The position numbers and the translations under genes were made by a program. Positions 16,393-24,550 of a stretch of 38,934 nt of DNA are shown in pieces. Below the pieces are notes generated by a model. The model made no database searches and was not told where the DNA came from. It worked only from the letters and a program-made list of their open reading frames with translations. The DNA comes from Actinobacteria bacterium Ga0077560 (GTDB lineage: Bacteria > Actinomycetota > Thermoleophilia > Miltoncostaeales > Miltoncostaeaceae), in contig LNFL01000114.1 in assembly GCA_001464275.1 (NCBI GenBank), forward strand, positions 1 through 38,934, written 5' to 3'. Numbering within the stretch: the first letter of the stretch is position 1; the number at the start of each line of letters is the position of its first letter.

Positions 16393-17228
16393 GCCGCGCC
16401 CCCGCCGCCGGCCAGCAGGTCCTCGGTGTTCTGGAAGGCCCGCAGCACCTCCGGGGTGCCGGTGCGGACGGGGTCGTCCGGTGCGGCCGGGTCCCCGCGC
16501 CACGCGGTGAGCCGCAGCGGCGTGGCCGAGTACGCCTCACGCGCGTCGAGCCGGTGCGGACAGTTGGCCACCGAGACCAGCAGGTCCATCTCGGCCCGCA
16601 GGGTCACGTGCGCGCCGGGCGCCGGATCGCCCGCGAACACCAGCGCGCCGTCGGCGGCCACGCGGACGCCCTTGAACAGGGTGATCGTGGGGGGCAGGTC
16701 GCGCCGCGAGAGCCCGTGCTTGGCCAGCGCCAGCAGCAGGCGGTCCCGGGCGGAGGGTGAGGGGCCGTACACCGAGCCGTCGCCGTAGCGGCGGGCGTTG
16801 CCGGACGGCAGGGACGCGCCGCAGAGGGCGTCGTGGCGGCCGGAGGTGTCCTCCACCAGCGAGGCCATCACCCGGCCCATGTCCGAGAGCAGCACCATGC
16901 CGGGGCCGAGGTAGGCGTTCCACTGCACCTTCACCGTGTCGGCCACGTTGAGCCGCTCGGCGGGGGCGTCGGCGCGGTGGATCATGAGCGCCGCGCAGGC
17001 GTCGCCCGCGGTGTCCAGCAGCCGCAGGCGGGCCCCCCGGGGCAGGAGGTGCGCCGCGTAGCCGCCGGCGCCGAGGGTCTCCTCCCAGATGAGGTCCTCC
17101 CGGCGGACGCCGTCCGGGACGTCGTCGGCGTCGGCGGCCGGGACGATGGGCTGTGCGGCCACCCGGATGCCCGCCTGGGAGCGGGCGTGGTCGCGCGCCC
17201 CATGGGTGGTGGCCGTCTGGGATGACAT
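16389..17228 (-). CDS. DUF1989 protein, urea carboxylase-associated protein 1 (probable carboxyguanidine deiminase subunit)
   Basis: First gene of the operon, 279 residues. DUF1989 blocks: WEETLGAGGYAAHLLPRG, LRLLDTAGDACAALMIHRA, KVQWNAYLGPGMVLLSDMG, EDTSGRHDALCGASLPSGN, ARRYGDGSVYG and SVANCPHRLDA. Compared with its partner, DTCGRHD reads DTSGRHD and the second cysteine of the NCPQ...NPCN block is missing, so this subunit probably does not bind metal in the same way; a heterodimer with one catalytic subunit is a reasonable inference. The ATG at 17228 has a perfect ribosome-binding site, GGAGGT (17236-17241), 7 nt upstream. Its promoter region contains the 19-bp palindrome at 17259-17277. The last about 35 residues are poorly conserved. 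Confidence 0.87.
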   Translation of the reverse strand: MSSQTATTHGARDHARSQAGIRVAAQPIVPAADADDVPDGVRREDLIWEETLGAGGYAAHLLPRGARLRLLDTAGDACAALMIHRADAPAERLNVADTVKVQWNAYLGPGMVLLSDMGRVMASLVEDTSGRHDALCGASLPSGNARRYGDGSVYGPSPSARDRLLLALAKHGLSRRDLPPTITLFKGVRVAADGALVFAGDPAPGAHVTLRAEMDLLVSVANCPHRLDAREAYSATPLRLTAWRGDPAAPDDPVRTGTPEVLRAFQNTEDLLAGGGGAA

Positions 17229-17258
17229 CGGATACACCTCCGCCGTCGCCGTCACGAC

Positions 17259-17277
17259 TTTCGACACGGTGTCGAAA
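17259..17277. promoter_or_regulatory. Perfect 19-bp palindromic operator between tetR and the carboxylase operon
   Basis: TTTCGACACGGTGTCGAAA: two perfect 9-bp arms around one G. It lies 31 bp before the first gene of the minus-strand operon and 72 bp before the divergent TetR gene, the classic place and size for a TetR-family operator that controls both. A near copy stands before the creatininase gene (21082-21100). Confidence 0.8.
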
Positions 17278-17348
17278 CTCTCTTCTAGACTGCGCGAGCG
17301 AGCGGCCCGCGTCAAGGCGCCGCCGGACGCGGGGGTAGCATCGGAGTC

Positions 17349-18059
17349 ATGACCGGGGACGAGACCACCGCCGCGCCCAGGGCGCGCACGGGCCGTCCAC
17401 GCGCCGGCGGCCGCCGGTCCGACGGCGACCCGCGGGACGAGATCGTGGCCGTGGCCAGCCGCCTGTTCGCCGAGCGCGGCGTGGGCGGCACGACGATGAG
17501 CGAGATCGCCCGGCGCTCCGGCCTGCGCCAGAGCTCGGTCTACTACTACTTCCGCGACAAGGAGGCGATCCTCGGGGAGATCGTCGCCTCGGTGAACCGG
17601 GTCATCCTCGACCACCTGGAGCGCGTGAACGCCGACGGCGGCACGGCGGCGCTGCGCCTGTACCGCCTCATCCGGTTCGACGCGCGGCAGATGTGCCGCT
17701 TCCCGTTCGACATCAACGAGATCTACCGGCTCTCGGCGCTCCAGGACGAGCGGTTCGCCGGGTTCTGGTCGGAGCGGCAGGAGCTCAACGAGGCCGTGGC
17801 CGCCCTGGTGGCGGAGGGCGTGGCCGAGGGGCAGCTGGCCGAGACCGACCCGCGCCTCACCGCGCTGGTGCTGCTCTCCAACGACGAGGGCACCCAGAAC
17901 TGGCAGCGTCCGGTGGGAGCGTTCCGGCAGGAGGGCGGCGAGCACTACGACGCCGACCAGATCGCCACGTTCGTGGCCGACCTCGCGATGCGCGCGCTGC
18001 TGCGCGATCGCGGGCGCCTGGCGGCCATCCGCCGCCGCGCGCTCGAGCTCGATCCCTGA
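17349..18059 (+). CDS. TetR/AcrR-family transcriptional regulator
   Basis: A 236-residue repressor-type protein with a basic N-terminal tail and a TetR helix-turn-helix at about 28-75 (IVAVASRLFAERGVGGTTM, then SGLRQSSVYYYFRDKEAIL). The remaining all-helical part should be the ligand-binding and dimer domain; it matches no subfamily I can name. It is divergent from the DUF1989/carboxylase/allophanate hydrolase operon and shares a 120-bp spacer with a perfect palindrome, so it very probably regulates that operon and itself. The effector could be guanidine, urea or a derivative (inference). The ATG at 17349 lies 2 nt after the GGAGT of the leader, so initiation may be weak; it is still the only start that keeps the whole DNA-binding domain. 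Confidence 0.9.
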   Translation: MTGDETTAAPRARTGRPRAGGRRSDGDPRDEIVAVASRLFAERGVGGTTMSEIARRSGLRQSSVYYYFRDKEAILGEIVASVNRVILDHLERVNADGGTAALRLYRLIRFDARQMCRFPFDINEIYRLSALQDERFAGFWSERQELNEAVAALVAEGVAEGQLAETDPRLTALVLLSNDEGTQNWQRPVGAFRQEGGEHYDADQIATFVADLAMRALLRDRGRLAAIRRRALELDP

Positions 18060-18070
18060 ACCGGATCCGG

Positions 18071-18108
18071 CCGGGCGCGAACCGCCCGTTCGGCCAGTTC
18101 GCGCCCGG
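18071..18108. terminator. Long hairpin after tetR
   Basis: CCGGGCGCGAAC (18071-18082) pairs perfectly with GTTCGCGCCCGG (18097-18108) over 12 bp around a 14-nt loop. It sits 12 nt after the tetR stop and just before the next start, so it probably ends the tetR transcript; no T-tract follows. Confidence 0.55.
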
Positions 18109-18121
18109 TGTTCCGGGTGGC

Positions 18122-20998
18122 ATGTTCGCGACCATGCGAAACCGGCGGACCGTCCCACTTCTGCTGGGTGCCGCGGCGGCCATGGCCGCCGCCGTGCCCC
18201 TCATCGGCCTGGGCGCCCCGACGGGCGCGGTGCTGCCCGACCTGGTCGCCGACGCGCCCGAGTTCCCGGTGTTCGCGAACCACACCTACGCCGACGGCAC
18301 GCAGGCCCTGCTGCTGCGCTTCGACGGCTTCGTGCACAACATCGGTCCCGGGCCGCTGGAGGTGCGGGGCAGCGATCGCGTGGGGAGCCGGTACACCACG
18401 GTGCGCCAGTACGTGCGCACGCCCACCGGCATGGTGGCCAACGCCCCGCTGCCGGCGGGTCCGCCGGAGGTCGTCTACGAGACCGCCGACGGCCACAACC
18501 ACTTCCACCTCATGCGCATCGCGCGCTACTCGCTGTGGAACCAGGCGCGCACCGCGGAGGTCGCCGCGGCCCAGAAGGTGGGGTTCTGCCTGGAGGACTC
18601 CCAGCGCCGGGAGACCACGGGCCCCGCCCAGTCGGTCTACATCAACAGCGACTTCTGCCATCAGAACAACCCGACGGCCGCCGCGATCACCATGGGCGTG
18701 TCGGCCGGCTGGCGCGACCGCTACGGCGCCAACCTGGCGCTGCAGTGGGTGGACGTCTCGGACGTGCGCCCGGGCACGTACTGGCTCGCCGCCGAGATCG
18801 ACACCGACGGGGTGATCGAGGAGGCCGACGAGACCAACAACACCCGGCGCTTCGCGGCGTCCGCCAGCACCGTGCCGGGATACGTCGCGCAGCCGGTCGC
18901 GCGCGGCGACGTGCCGGGCACCGGGGCGGCCGCCATCACGCTGGCCGCCGCGCAGTTCGGCACGCCCGGCGCCCGGCGCTTCCGCATCACCGCGCTGCCC
19001 GCCAAGGGCGTGCTGCGCAGCGGCACCACGGTGCTCGCCGCCGGCGCGGTCGTGACCTCCGCCGACCTCACCTACACCCCCGGCGCGGGGCAGACCGGAC
19101 CGGACGAGTTCGGCTATGTCGCCTTCGACAGCACCAGCCAGTTCCCGCGCACCCCGGCGCCCGCCGCGGTGACCCTGAACATCGGCCAGGCGCCCGCCCA
19201 GGCCTCCGTGGCCATCTCCGGCGCGCCGGCGAGCCTGGACATCGGCACCAGCGCGCAGCTCACGGCCACGGTCACCAACACGACCGGCGGGGTGGCCTGG
19301 TCGGTGAACGGCGTGGCCGGCGGCAACGCCACCGTGGGCACCATCTCCGCGTCGGGCCTCTACGCGGCTCCCGCCGCGGTGCCGGCCGGGGGCCAGGTGG
19401 TGATCCGGGCGACCAGCCAGAGCACCCCGGCGGCCTTCGACGAGAAGACCGTCCGCATCACCGACCCCGGCGCGCCGAACCCCGCGCCCGATCCCGGTGT
19501 GAACCTGGTGCGGAACGCGTCGTTCGAATCGGACGCCGCGGGCTGGACCACCTGGCAGGCGGCGGTCACCCGCGAGCAGCGCTCCGACGCGCCCGACGGC
19601 GTCTGGGTGGCCCGCGTGGCGCGCACCTCGGGCACCTCGTTCACGCTCGATGACGCACCCACCACCCTCCTGGGCGCCCAGGGCGGCACCACCTACACCG
19701 GCGCGGCGTTCGTGAAGGCCGCGAACACGGTCTCGGTGGGCGGCACCGTGCGGGTGTACCTGCGGGAGCGCACGGCCTCCGGCGCGACCGTGCGCACGGT
19801 CACCGGCCCGGCCGTCACCCTCACCGGTGCCTTCCAGCGCGTGCAGGGCCAGATCCAGCCGGCCGGCGGCAACCAGGTGGAGATCTACCTGGGCTACGGC
19901 GGCGCGGTCACCGGCAGCGCCTTCCACGTGGACCGCATCTCGCTGGGCAACGGCCAGGGCACGAGCACCAACGCGCCCCCGGTGGCGTCGTTCACCGTGG
20001 CGCCGGCGGCGCCCGTGGCCGGCCAGCAGGTCACCTTCACCGACACCTCCACCGACGACGGCAGGATCGCCTCTCGCGCCTGGGACCTGGACGGCGACGG
20101 GCAGTTCGACGACTCCACCGCGGCGGCGCCCACCGCCACCTACCCCGCGGCGGGTCCCGTGACCGTGGGTCTTCGCGTGACCGACAACCTCGGCGTGAGC
20201 GCGCAGACCACCCGGAACGTGACGGTGGCCGCGCCGCCCGCGGCGAACACGCCGCCCTCGGCGTCGTTCACGGTGAGCCCCTCCGGTCCGGTGGCCGGGC
20301 AGGTGGTGACCTTCACCGACACCTCGGCGGACCCGGACGGCACCGTTGCGGCCCGGGCGTGGGACACCGACGACGACGGCCAGTTCGACGATGGGACCGG
20401 GCCCACCGCGACCCGCGCCTTCCCGGCGGCCGGCGCGTTCCCGGTGCGACTGCGCGTGACCGATGACGACGGCGCCTCCGCGGACGCCGTGCGCACCGTG
20501 ACGGTCACCGCCGCGCCGCCGCCGGACGCCGGCGGGGCGAACCTGGTGGCCAACGGCTCCTTCGAGACGGTGCTCTCCGGGTGGGGCACCTGGCAGGCCA
20601 CCCTCACCCGCGAGACGGTCGCCGACGCCCCCGCCGGGTCGTGGGCGGCGCGGGTGACCCGGTCGGCGGGGACCGCGTTCACCATCGACGATGCGCCCAC
20701 CACCGTCACAGCCGCCACCGGCGGCGTCACGTACCGGGCCCGGGCGATGGTGCGGGCGGCCACCGCGTCGGCGGTGGGCAAGCAGGTGGTCGTGTACCTG
20801 CGCGAGCGCAGCGCGGCGGGCGCGGTGCTGCGCACCGTCGCCGGGCCCGCCGTGACCCTCACCACGGCGTTCCAGCCGGCCACCGCGGAACTGGTGCCCC
20901 TGGCGGCCGGGAACCAGATCGAGATCTACGCCGGTCCCCGGACCGCCGTCTCGGGCGACGCGTTCCTGATCGACGACATCTCGATGCGCGCGGGCTGA
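18122..20998 (+). CDS. Secreted lysyl-oxidase-like protein with PKD and carbohydrate-binding-like modules
   Basis: 958 residues with an N-terminal signal peptide (basic NRR, then a hydrophobic core ending near GAPTGA). Module order: lysyl-oxidase/CARDB-like domain (about 40-250) with DGHNHFH (H125, H127, H129, the copper-ligand signature) and IEEADETNNTRRF; a cadherin-like domain (250-350); an Ig-like domain (355-440: WSVNGVAGG, ISASGLYAAP); a CenC-like binding module (about 460-610: NLVRNASFES); two PKD domains (about 620-710 and 715-800: ASFTVAP, AWDLDGDGQFDD); and a second copy of the binding module (about 805-958: NLVANGSFET). The two binding modules are close paralogues. Copper amine oxidation of an extracellular amine is possible but unproven; the WxHxHxH context is reduced. 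ATG 18134 is an alternative start. Confidence 0.8.
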   Translation: MFATMRNRRTVPLLLGAAAAMAAAVPLIGLGAPTGAVLPDLVADAPEFPVFANHTYADGTQALLLRFDGFVHNIGPGPLEVRGSDRVGSRYTTVRQYVRTPTGMVANAPLPAGPPEVVYETADGHNHFHLMRIARYSLWNQARTAEVAAAQKVGFCLEDSQRRETTGPAQSVYINSDFCHQNNPTAAAITMGVSAGWRDRYGANLALQWVDVSDVRPGTYWLAAEIDTDGVIEEADETNNTRRFAASASTVPGYVAQPVARGDVPGTGAAAITLAAAQFGTPGARRFRITALPAKGVLRSGTTVLAAGAVVTSADLTYTPGAGQTGPDEFGYVAFDSTSQFPRTPAPAAVTLNIGQAPAQASVAISGAPASLDIGTSAQLTATVTNTTGGVAWSVNGVAGGNATVGTISASGLYAAPAAVPAGGQVVIRATSQSTPAAFDEKTVRITDPGAPNPAPDPGVNLVRNASFESDAAGWTTWQAAVTREQRSDAPDGVWVARVARTSGTSFTLDDAPTTLLGAQGGTTYTGAAFVKAANTVSVGGTVRVYLRERTASGATVRTVTGPAVTLTGAFQRVQGQIQPAGGNQVEIYLGYGGAVTGSAFHVDRISLGNGQGTSTNAPPVASFTVAPAAPVAGQQVTFTDTSTDDGRIASRAWDLDGDGQFDDSTAAAPTATYPAAGPVTVGLRVTDNLGVSAQTTRNVTVAAPPAANTPPSASFTVSPSGPVAGQVVTFTDTSADPDGTVAARAWDTDDDGQFDDGTGPTATRAFPAAGAFPVRLRVTDDDGASADAVRTVTVTAAPPPDAGGANLVANGSFETVLSGWGTWQATLTRETVADAPAGSWAARVTRSAGTAFTIDDAPTTVTAATGGVTYRARAMVRAATASAVGKQVVVYLRERSAAGAVLRTVAGPAVTLTTAFQPATAELVPLAAGNQIEIYAGPRTAVSGDAFLIDDISMRAG

Positions 20999-21003
20999 CC
21001 GGC

Positions 21004-21028
21004 GCCCCGGGGGTGTTCTCCCCGGGGC
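21004..21028 (+). terminator. Terminator hairpin after the lysyl-oxidase-like gene
   Basis: A 9-bp stem (21004-21012 with 21020-21028, GCCCCGGGG / CCCCGGGGC) with a 7-nt loop lies 6 nt after the stop codon. There is no T-tract. It separates this gene from the creatininase operon. Confidence 0.6.
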
Positions 21029-21081
21029 CAAGCGGGCCCGTGCGAGGTTCCGCCGCAGGTCCATGACCGTCGCCGCGCGGG

Positions 21082-21100
21082 TTTCCATACGTTGTCGAAA
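21082..21100. promoter_or_regulatory. Near copy of the TetR operator before the creatininase gene
   Basis: TTTCCATACGTTGTCGAAA matches the perfect palindrome at 17259-17277 in 16 of 19 positions, with the right arm (TTGTCGAAA) best conserved, and both sites are followed by CT. It ends 2 nt before the ATG at 21103, so a bound repressor would cover the transcription or translation start. TACGTT inside it could be the -10 box of a leaderless promoter. Confidence 0.65.
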
Positions 21101-21102
21101 CT

Positions 21103-21894
21103 ATGGACTCGAGGCCCAGCGCACCCGTCGGCACCCCCGTCCTGTGGGAGGAGCTGACCTGGGAGGAGATCGCCGCCCTCGTGGGCGGCGGCATGGACAT
21201 GGCGATCCTGCCGGTGGGCGCCACCGAGCAGCACGGGCCCCACCTGCATGTGGGCATGGACACCACCGCGGCGGTCGCGGTCGCCCACGGCGTCTCGGCC
21301 CGCACGGGCATCCCGGTGCTGCCGGCATTGCCGGTGGGCTGCTCGCTGGGGCACACCACCCGCTGGCCGGGCACGCTCTCTCTGCGGCCCGAGACGCTCA
21401 CGCGCGTGGTGTGCGACATCGCCTGGTGGCTCGACGCCGCCGGCATCCGGCGCCTGCTGATGCTGAACGGCCACGTCACCAACTGGGCGCCGCTGCGGTG
21501 CGCGCTGGAGAACGTGCGCCACGACCTGCCCCGCATGCGGCTGGCGCTGCGCTCGATCTGGGACATCTCGCCGGAGGTGCACGCGGCCTACCACGCAGAC
21601 GCCGCGAACTTCCACGCCAACCGGGCCGAGACCGCGCTGGTGATGGCGGTGCGGCCCGACCTGGTGCGCCTGGAACGGGCGGTGGACGAGCCCGACCGCT
21701 CGGCGGACCGCTTCTTCGCCTACACCGTCGATCGCGAGACGCCGACCGGCACGGTCGGCGCGCCCACCCTCGCCACGCCCGAGGAGGGACGCGCGCTGCT
21801 GGAGCGCTGCGTGGAGGACCTCGCCGCCCAGCTGCGGGACGCCCTGCGCGAGACGCCGCCCCTGGACCCCGACCACCCGGAGGGAACCGCATGA
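21103..21894 (+). CDS. Creatininase-family metal-dependent amidohydrolase
   Basis: 263 residues. The metal-binding set of the family is complete: GATEQHGPH (E42, H44), GMDTT (D53), LNGHVTN (H124) and NRAETA (E176), which would hold two metal ions. The usual DGGHGG-like glycine run and substrate loops are altered, so the substrate may not be creatinine; family members open lactam or amide bonds in various small nitrogen compounds. No ribosome-binding site precedes the ATG; the operator ends 2 nt before it, suggesting a leaderless transcript. Its TGA overlaps the ATG of the glutamine-synthetase-like gene (ATGA), so the two act in one pathway, probably releasing an amine that is then glutamylated (inference). 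Confidence 0.85.
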   Translation: MDSRPSAPVGTPVLWEELTWEEIAALVGGGMDMAILPVGATEQHGPHLHVGMDTTAAVAVAHGVSARTGIPVLPALPVGCSLGHTTRWPGTLSLRPETLTRVVCDIAWWLDAAGIRRLLMLNGHVTNWAPLRCALENVRHDLPRMRLALRSIWDISPEVHAAYHADAANFHANRAETALVMAVRPDLVRLERAVDEPDRSADRFFAYTVDRETPTGTVGAPTLATPEEGRALLERCVEDLAAQLRDALRETPPLDPDHPEGTA

Positions 21895-23255
21895 TCACCG
21901 ACCACGCCGCCCCAGGCATCGAGTCCCTGCGAGAGGCGCTGGCCGCCCGCGGCGTCCGGCACGTGCTCGCCAGCTTCGTGGACATGCACGGCGTGTCGAA
22001 GGCCAAGGCGGTGCCGATCGGTCACCTGGGCCAGATGATGCGCGGCTCGGAGCTGTTCACCGGGGCGGCGCTGGACGGCGTGCCGCAGGAGGTCAATGAC
22101 GAGGAGGTCTCCGCCCACCCGGACCCGGCGTCGGCGATGGTGCTGCCGTGGCACCCGGAGGTGGCATGGCTCGCCAGCGACCTGCACGTGGGCGGCGAGC
22201 CGTTCGAGGCCTGCAGCCGGGGCATCCTGCGGCGCGTGCTCGCCCAGGCCGCCGACATGGGCTACCGCTGCAACCTGGGGGTGGAGACCGAGTTCTACGT
22301 GCTCCGGGAGGGACCGGACGGCGAGATCGGCCCGGCATCCCCGCGGGACACGCTGGCCAAGCCCTGTTACGACGTGCGCGGCCTGCTGGACAACTACCCG
22401 TGGGTGGCCGAGCTGGTGGCCGCGATGGACCAGCTGGGCTGGGACGTCTACTCGTGGGACCACGAGGACGGCAACGGCCAGTTCGAGACCGACTTCCAGT
22501 ACGCCGACGCGCTCACCATGGCCGACCGGGTGGTGTTCTTCCGGCTCATGGCGGGCGAGATCGCGCGCAAGCACGGGCTGTTCGCCACGTTCATGCCCAA
22601 GCCGTTCGCCGACCGCACCGGCAGCGGCGCGCACTTCAACATGTCCCTCGCCGACCTGGTGACCGGGGAGAACCTGTTCGCCGACGACGACGACCCGCGC
22701 GGGTGCGGGCTCTCGCAGCTGGGCTACAGCTTCATCGCCGGCATCCTGCGTCACGCCCCCGCGGTGTGCGCCCTCATCGCCCCCATGGTCAACAGCTACA
22801 AGCGGCTGGTCGCCCGCGGGAACATGAGCGGCCTCACGTGGGCGCCGGTGCAGGTCTCCTACGGCAGCAACAACCGCACCAACATGCTGCGCATCCCGCT
22901 CGCCGGCGGGCGGGTGGAGTGCCGGGCGGCCGACATCTCGACCAACCCGTACCTGGGCGCGGCGCTGATCATGGCGGCGGGCCTGGAGGGCGTGCGCGAG
23001 GGACTCGACCCGGGCGACCCGCGCCACGAGGACATGTACGCCTACACCCCCCAGCAGCTGGACGAGATGGGCATCCGGTTCCTGCCGCGCACCCTGGCCG
23101 AGGCCGTGGACGGGTTGGAGGCCGACGAGCTCGCCCGCAGCGTCATGGGGCCGGTCATGCACGACGCCTGGGTGGCGTTCAAGCGGGCCGAGTGGGAGGA
23201 GTACCACACGCACGTCAGCGACTGGGAACGGCGCCGCTACCTGCGGATGTTCTGA
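21891..23255 (+). CDS. glnT: Type III glutamine synthetase-like ligase (GlnT / glutamate-methylamine ligase family)
   Basis: 454 residues with the whole glutamine synthetase fold: N-terminal beta-grasp (HVLASFVDMHGVSKAKAVPI) and the ATP-grasp-like catalytic domain with GVETEFYVL, NGQFETDFQY, GSGAHFNMSLAD, NSYKRLVARGNMSG and VECRAADISTNPYL. The opening residues, with the sequence around MMRGSELFTGAALDG, mark the GlnT type described from rhizobia, whose relatives include gamma-glutamylmethylamide synthetase, rather than the main GlnA. It would join glutamate to ammonia or an amine using ATP. Translationally coupled to the creatininase-family gene and under the same presumed TetR operator, it is likely to assimilate the nitrogen product of that enzyme. 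Confidence 0.85.
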   Translation: MITDHAAPGIESLREALAARGVRHVLASFVDMHGVSKAKAVPIGHLGQMMRGSELFTGAALDGVPQEVNDEEVSAHPDPASAMVLPWHPEVAWLASDLHVGGEPFEACSRGILRRVLAQAADMGYRCNLGVETEFYVLREGPDGEIGPASPRDTLAKPCYDVRGLLDNYPWVAELVAAMDQLGWDVYSWDHEDGNGQFETDFQYADALTMADRVVFFRLMAGEIARKHGLFATFMPKPFADRTGSGAHFNMSLADLVTGENLFADDDDPRGCGLSQLGYSFIAGILRHAPAVCALIAPMVNSYKRLVARGNMSGLTWAPVQVSYGSNNRTNMLRIPLAGGRVECRAADISTNPYLGAALIMAAGLEGVREGLDPGDPRHEDMYAYTPQQLDEMGIRFLPRTLAEAVDGLEADELARSVMGPVMHDAWVAFKRAEWEEYHTHVSDWERRRYLRMF

Positions 23256-23346
23256 CCCCTCAGGACTGGACGGACGGCCGGGGTAACGTCCCGGGGCCCG
23301 TGGGATCGTCACGTGTGCACACCCCCTCGCGCCACGGAGCCGATGC

Positions 23347-24456
23347 ATGACCCGCCGTCTCACCCTCGCAGCCGCCCTGCTCATGGCCACCGCCCCCGCG
23401 GCGGTGGCCCTGCCCGGTGACACGCCGGTCACGGCGGTCGCGCCCGAGACGGGCGCCGCCGTGACCGCGGACGCGGCGGGCATCGCGGTGACCTACGCGT
23501 GCCCGGTCTACCGGCAGTCGGACCTGGGCACCGGGTTCGTGGTCTTCGGTGGCATCTCGTCCTACGGCGCGGCGCTCGCGACGTCCCCGGACACCGGCAC
23601 CGACAACCGCCTGCTCACCACCAACGTGGTGGCCCTGGGCACGGCGTCGGCCGACAACGACCTGCCCGCCGGCACGTGCCGGACCCGCCTGGGGACCGGC
23701 CGCTCCGACGGCCCGGAGGTCACGCCGGGCACCTACTACTGGCAGGCGTACCGGATCTGCACCGGCTGCGGCGCCTACGAGGTCACCGAGGTGCGGCGGG
23801 TCGTGGTGCGCAGCGCCGGGGCCCTCACCGTGCTGCCGGCGGTCGCCTACGCGGGCTACCCCGCGCAGTTCGCCGTGCGTGCGACGGGTCTCCCCGACGG
23901 CGTGGAGGTGCGCCTGCAGCGCCAGGCCGGCACCGTGTGGACCACCATCGCCACGGCGACGACGCTCAAGGAGCGGGTCGAGCTGGTCGCCAACCTCCGC
24001 CGCGGGACCAACCGCCTCCGGGCCGTCGCCGCCACCGGCGCCGAGACCCTCACCTCGCCCGTGGTGGCGATCCGTGGCCGGGAGGCCGCGCGGCGCGCCA
24101 CCTCGGCGGCGGACGACGGCCGGTACGCGGGACCGCCCGGCCGCGGCGTGAAGCTGCGGGTCCTCGGCGGCGGGCGGACGGTGCGCGGCGCCTCCATCCG
24201 CGTGCTGATGGTGTGCCCCACGGTCACCGCGCCCGGCAGCATCGGCGGGCAGATCATCACCCAGACCGGCTTCGCCGTGATCACCTCCGCGCCCATCGCC
24301 CCGGACGGGCGGTTCATCGCGGCGGGCGCCCGGCAGGGCAGCAGCGTGTCCATCCGCGGACGGGTGCTGGGCGGGCGGGTCACGGGCGGCATCGCCAAGC
24401 TGTCGATCGGCACCTGCAGCGGCACGGTGGCGTTCACGGCGACGCGCGCACGCTGA
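23347..24456 (+). CDS. Secreted protein of unknown function
   Basis: 369 residues with a clear signal peptide (MTRRLTLAAALLMATAPAAVA, cleavage near ALP). The rest is beta-rich and contains Cys pairs (ACPVY, ICTGCGAYE) that could form disulfides, a region like an Ig/fibronectin strand pattern (VEVRLQRQAGTVWTTIATAT) and a glycine/arginine-rich end with further cysteines (LMVCP, IGTCSG). No enzyme motif seen. It stands alone: 92 nt after glnT and 156 nt before the transporter operon. I do not recognise the family; similar secreted proteins with repeated beta-sandwich domains are common in soil actinobacteria. Confidence 0.65.
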   Translation: MTRRLTLAAALLMATAPAAVALPGDTPVTAVAPETGAAVTADAAGIAVTYACPVYRQSDLGTGFVVFGGISSYGAALATSPDTGTDNRLLTTNVVALGTASADNDLPAGTCRTRLGTGRSDGPEVTPGTYYWQAYRICTGCGAYEVTEVRRVVVRSAGALTVLPAVAYAGYPAQFAVRATGLPDGVEVRLQRQAGTVWTTIATATTLKERVELVANLRRGTNRLRAVAATGAETLTSPVVAIRGREAARRATSAADDGRYAGPPGRGVKLRVLGGGRTVRGASIRVLMVCPTVTAPGSIGGQIITQTGFAVITSAPIAPDGRFIAAGARQGSSVSIRGRVLGGRVTGGIAKLSIGTCSGTVAFTATRAR

Positions 24457-24550
24457 CGCCGGGGCCGGATGCGGGGGCGTCGCCTTCGCCCTCCGGCCAA
24501 ACACCCGGCGGGTGAGTTGCTCCCCGTGGCCGACGGAGCGCCGCGGGACC

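Noticed and set aside
17229..17348. Guanidine-I (ykkC) riboswitch before the DUF1989/carboxylase operon
   Set aside because: The spacer is short and the conserved riboswitch blocks are not visible; a palindrome is found instead.
17945..21088. Long minus-strand frame opposite the lysyl-oxidase-like gene
   Set aside because: Product is Arg/Gly/His-rich without domains; it is the shadow of the + gene with its PKD and binding modules.
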